Position numbers and translations under genes: made by a program
The notes under the pieces: generated by a model
Told to the model about the DNA's origin: nothing
Seen by the model: the letters and a program-made list of their open reading frames with translations, nothing else
Databases searched by the model: none
Source: Pseudomonas graminis
GTDB lineage: Bacteria > Pseudomonadota > Gammaproteobacteria > Pseudomonadales > Pseudomonadaceae
Length of the DNA stretch: 64,000 nt
Assembly (NCBI RefSeq): GCF_002093745.1
Contig: NZ_MTSB01000012.1
Span: forward strand, 141,069 to 205,068
Direction of reading: 5' to 3'
Shown here: positions 62,872 through 64,000 of the stretch, one piece after another
How positions within the stretch are numbered: position 1 is the first letter of the stretch
Layout of the letters: each line of letters begins with the position of its first letter

Positions 62872-63434
62872 TCGATGAATCCAGGCTGGCGCTTTTTGTA
62901 ATGCTCGGTCAGAGTGTCAGTGCCTCTATCGATGAGAAGATCGATCTAATTACACCACCTGCATTGAAAATCTCAGAAAATTACGATCTTTCCGCTGTTA
63001 TTCCTGACCCCGTAAGGCGCGCATACGAAGCGTCTGAAGCCTATAGGCTGTTTTTTGTCTTTGAAAGCTATCTAAAGGAGTTTGTGACCGGCGCGCTAAT
63101 TGCCAAAAATGGTGATGAATGGTGGGGTCAAGTTCCCAAAGATATCCAAGATGAAGTTGTAAAGCTGGAGGAAACTGAAGAAGCTAAAAGCTGGATGGCG
63201 CTAGGTTCCCGAGATAAATTGTCGCTGATGACATATCCACAGTTATTAAGAGTTATCGACGTCTGTTGGAAAACTCATTTTGAGGAGCTGCTAAGGGATA
63301 AGGCTCTTGTTCAGCAGGCTCGACTCATATCTCACTTGCGTAACACGATTTGTCATATGACGAATATATCGGTGGAGGAGTTGGAGCGGATAAGGCAGAC
63401 GATGAGGGATTGGTTTAGAAGAATTGCACCTTGA
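62868..63434 (+). CDS. Swt1-type HEPN-domain protein
   Basis: A 188-residue protein resembling the Swt1-like HEPN group: an N-terminal helical part, SEAYRLFFVFESYLKEFVTGAL, and the C-terminal RNase motif Arg158-Asn159-x3-His163 (LRNTICHM, the R-x4-H HEPN signature) followed by SVEELERIRQTMRDWFRRI. HEPN proteins of this kind are RNases found in toxin-antitoxin, abortive-infection and CRISPR-linked systems. Its ATG overlaps the ancestral stop of the DUF5343 gene, so the two were translated together. Whether it is still expressed after the upstream TAA is open. Confidence 0.75.
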   Translation: MIDESRLALFVMLGQSVSASIDEKIDLITPPALKISENYDLSAVIPDPVRRAYEASEAYRLFFVFESYLKEFVTGALIAKNGDEWWGQVPKDIQDEVVKLEETEEAKSWMALGSRDKLSLMTYPQLLRVIDVCWKTHFEELLRDKALVQQARLISHLRNTICHMTNISVEELERIRQTMRDWFRRIAP

Positions 63435-63664
63435 GAGTGTTGGTGTTTTCATATAGTGAGTTTCGAGTGTTGGATATTAAAGATTGATACTATTTTAGTT
63501 GCTTTTGGTGCGAATTACGCTTCGAGTTTTCATTGGTGATATTTTAAGTTTTATCTTTTTTTAAAGACGTCAATAGTCCTCGTCGGTGCAGACGACGATT
63601 TCACGTATTTCTGTAGTAAAAATATGTAGCAAAAAATGTAAAGACCCTTGTAGGTGCTGGCTTT
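63435..63664. other. AT-rich stretch between HEPN gene and IS66 end
   Basis: No gene seen. It contains TATGTAGCAAAA (63623-63634), which also occurs at 61345-61356 just behind tRNA-Ser, and TTCTGTAG, also repeated there. The shared sequences may be remains of attachment or recombinase arm sites. Confidence 0.5.
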
Positions 63665-64000
63665 GTAAGCGCTCCATAAACCCCACCGAAATCAAAATGG
63701 ATAGCGCGCTCAGCTAGGCGATGCGGGTGCGCAGTTCCACGGCAGCAACGCTTCGTAATCCTCAACCGAGGATGCCAGTGGCAAGCACTCAAGTGCGTTG
63801 CGCAGCCAAGCATAAGGCTCTTGGCCGTTGGCTTTGGCAGTCGCGACCACGCTGTAAAGTTGAGCACTGGCCGTTGCGCCCGTGGTCGTGTCGCTATACG
63901 GCTAGTGCTTTCTTCCGGTCACGAATGGACGGATCGCGCGCTCAACGGCGTTGTTGTCGAGTGGCAGGTAGCCTTCCTCGACGTATCGCTCCAGCTTGCT
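63665..64000 (-). mobile_element. IS66-family element, one end (continues past the window)
   Basis: The end begins GTAAGCG (63665-63671), the typical IS66 terminal sequence, and the minus strand then encodes the C-terminal part of an IS66 transposase running off the right edge. The other end and accessory genes are outside the window. Confidence 0.75.
63710..64000 (-). pseudogene. IS66 transposase C-terminal part with internal stop
   Basis: Reading from the right edge leftward, the frame gives [30 protein letters not shown], a TAG stop at 63902-63904, then PYSDTTTGATASAQLYSVVA, TAKANGQEPYAWLRNALECL, PLASSVEDYEALLPWNC and a stop at 63710-63712. IS66 transposases have GRK-N-W-L-F-S-D here, so the stop replaces the Trp codon (TGG to TAG). 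One frame otherwise spans the whole part, so the copy is inactive through a point change. Confidence 0.75.

Overview
The window reads as part of a Pseudomonas chromosome, most probably the P. syringae complex. The GC-rich core genes and their order (kup, acvB/virJ-like, mprF, dinB, lipoprotein, proS, oprD, HIT, slyX, cold-shock, dps, aspS, yebC, ruvCAB, ybgC, tolQRAB-pal-cpoB, queE, queC, tRNA-Lys, then nadA, bepA, tusA-like, perM, bcp, gcvR, dapA, bamC, MBL hydrolase, purC, tRNA-Ser) follow, from memory, the PA0917-PA1013 neighbourhood of P. aeruginosa. The species call is inference; no 16S or marker search was possible.

Left third (1-16771): the late half of a contractile-tailed temperate phage of the P2/HP1 type, all on the + strand with stop/start overlaps. 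It runs from a capsid gene cut by the window edge through small terminase, head completion, tail completion (gpR/gpS-like), sheath, tube, a zinc-finger protein, holin, SAR endolysin, nested Rz/Rz1 spanins, tail-assembly chaperone with a -1 frameshift signal, tape measure, baseplate, a repeat-built tail fibre and its chaperone, then hub and spike proteins. Terminase and capsid genes argue for a phage rather than a tailocin. Early genes and integrase lie outside the window.

16778-23400 is accessory DNA. It has an inward-facing 2-oxoglutarate/Fe(II) oxygenase, and behind its start a 16-copy degenerate 12-bp repeat array. Then come palindromes and hairpins, a 30-codon reading frame with its own hairpin, and a two-gene unit behind a near-consensus LexA box. 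After these is an AT-rich TTG-started 679-aa protein with a PD-(D/E)XK nuclease core, and a RelE/HigB-XRE toxin-antitoxin pair bracketed by an 18-bp direct repeat.

23413-61293 is core: potassium uptake, aminoacyl-phosphatidylglycerol synthesis and turnover, SOS polymerase, two aminoacyl-tRNA synthetases, Holliday-junction processing, the Tol-Pal envelope complex, queuosine precursor synthesis, NAD and lysine synthesis, outer-membrane assembly and purine synthesis, with two near-identical initiator tRNA cassettes, tRNA-Lys and tRNA-Ser.

61294-64000 is a second, AT-rich island directly behind tRNA-Ser(CGA). It carries a GIY-YIG (T5orf172-like) nuclease gene, a DUF5343 gene broken by an in-frame TAA, an overlapping Swt1-type HEPN gene, and the end of a degenerate IS66 element that continues beyond the window. 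The DUF5343-HEPN pair (with the GIY-YIG gene) and the lone 679-aa nuclease are the best candidates for undescribed defence or toxin functions.
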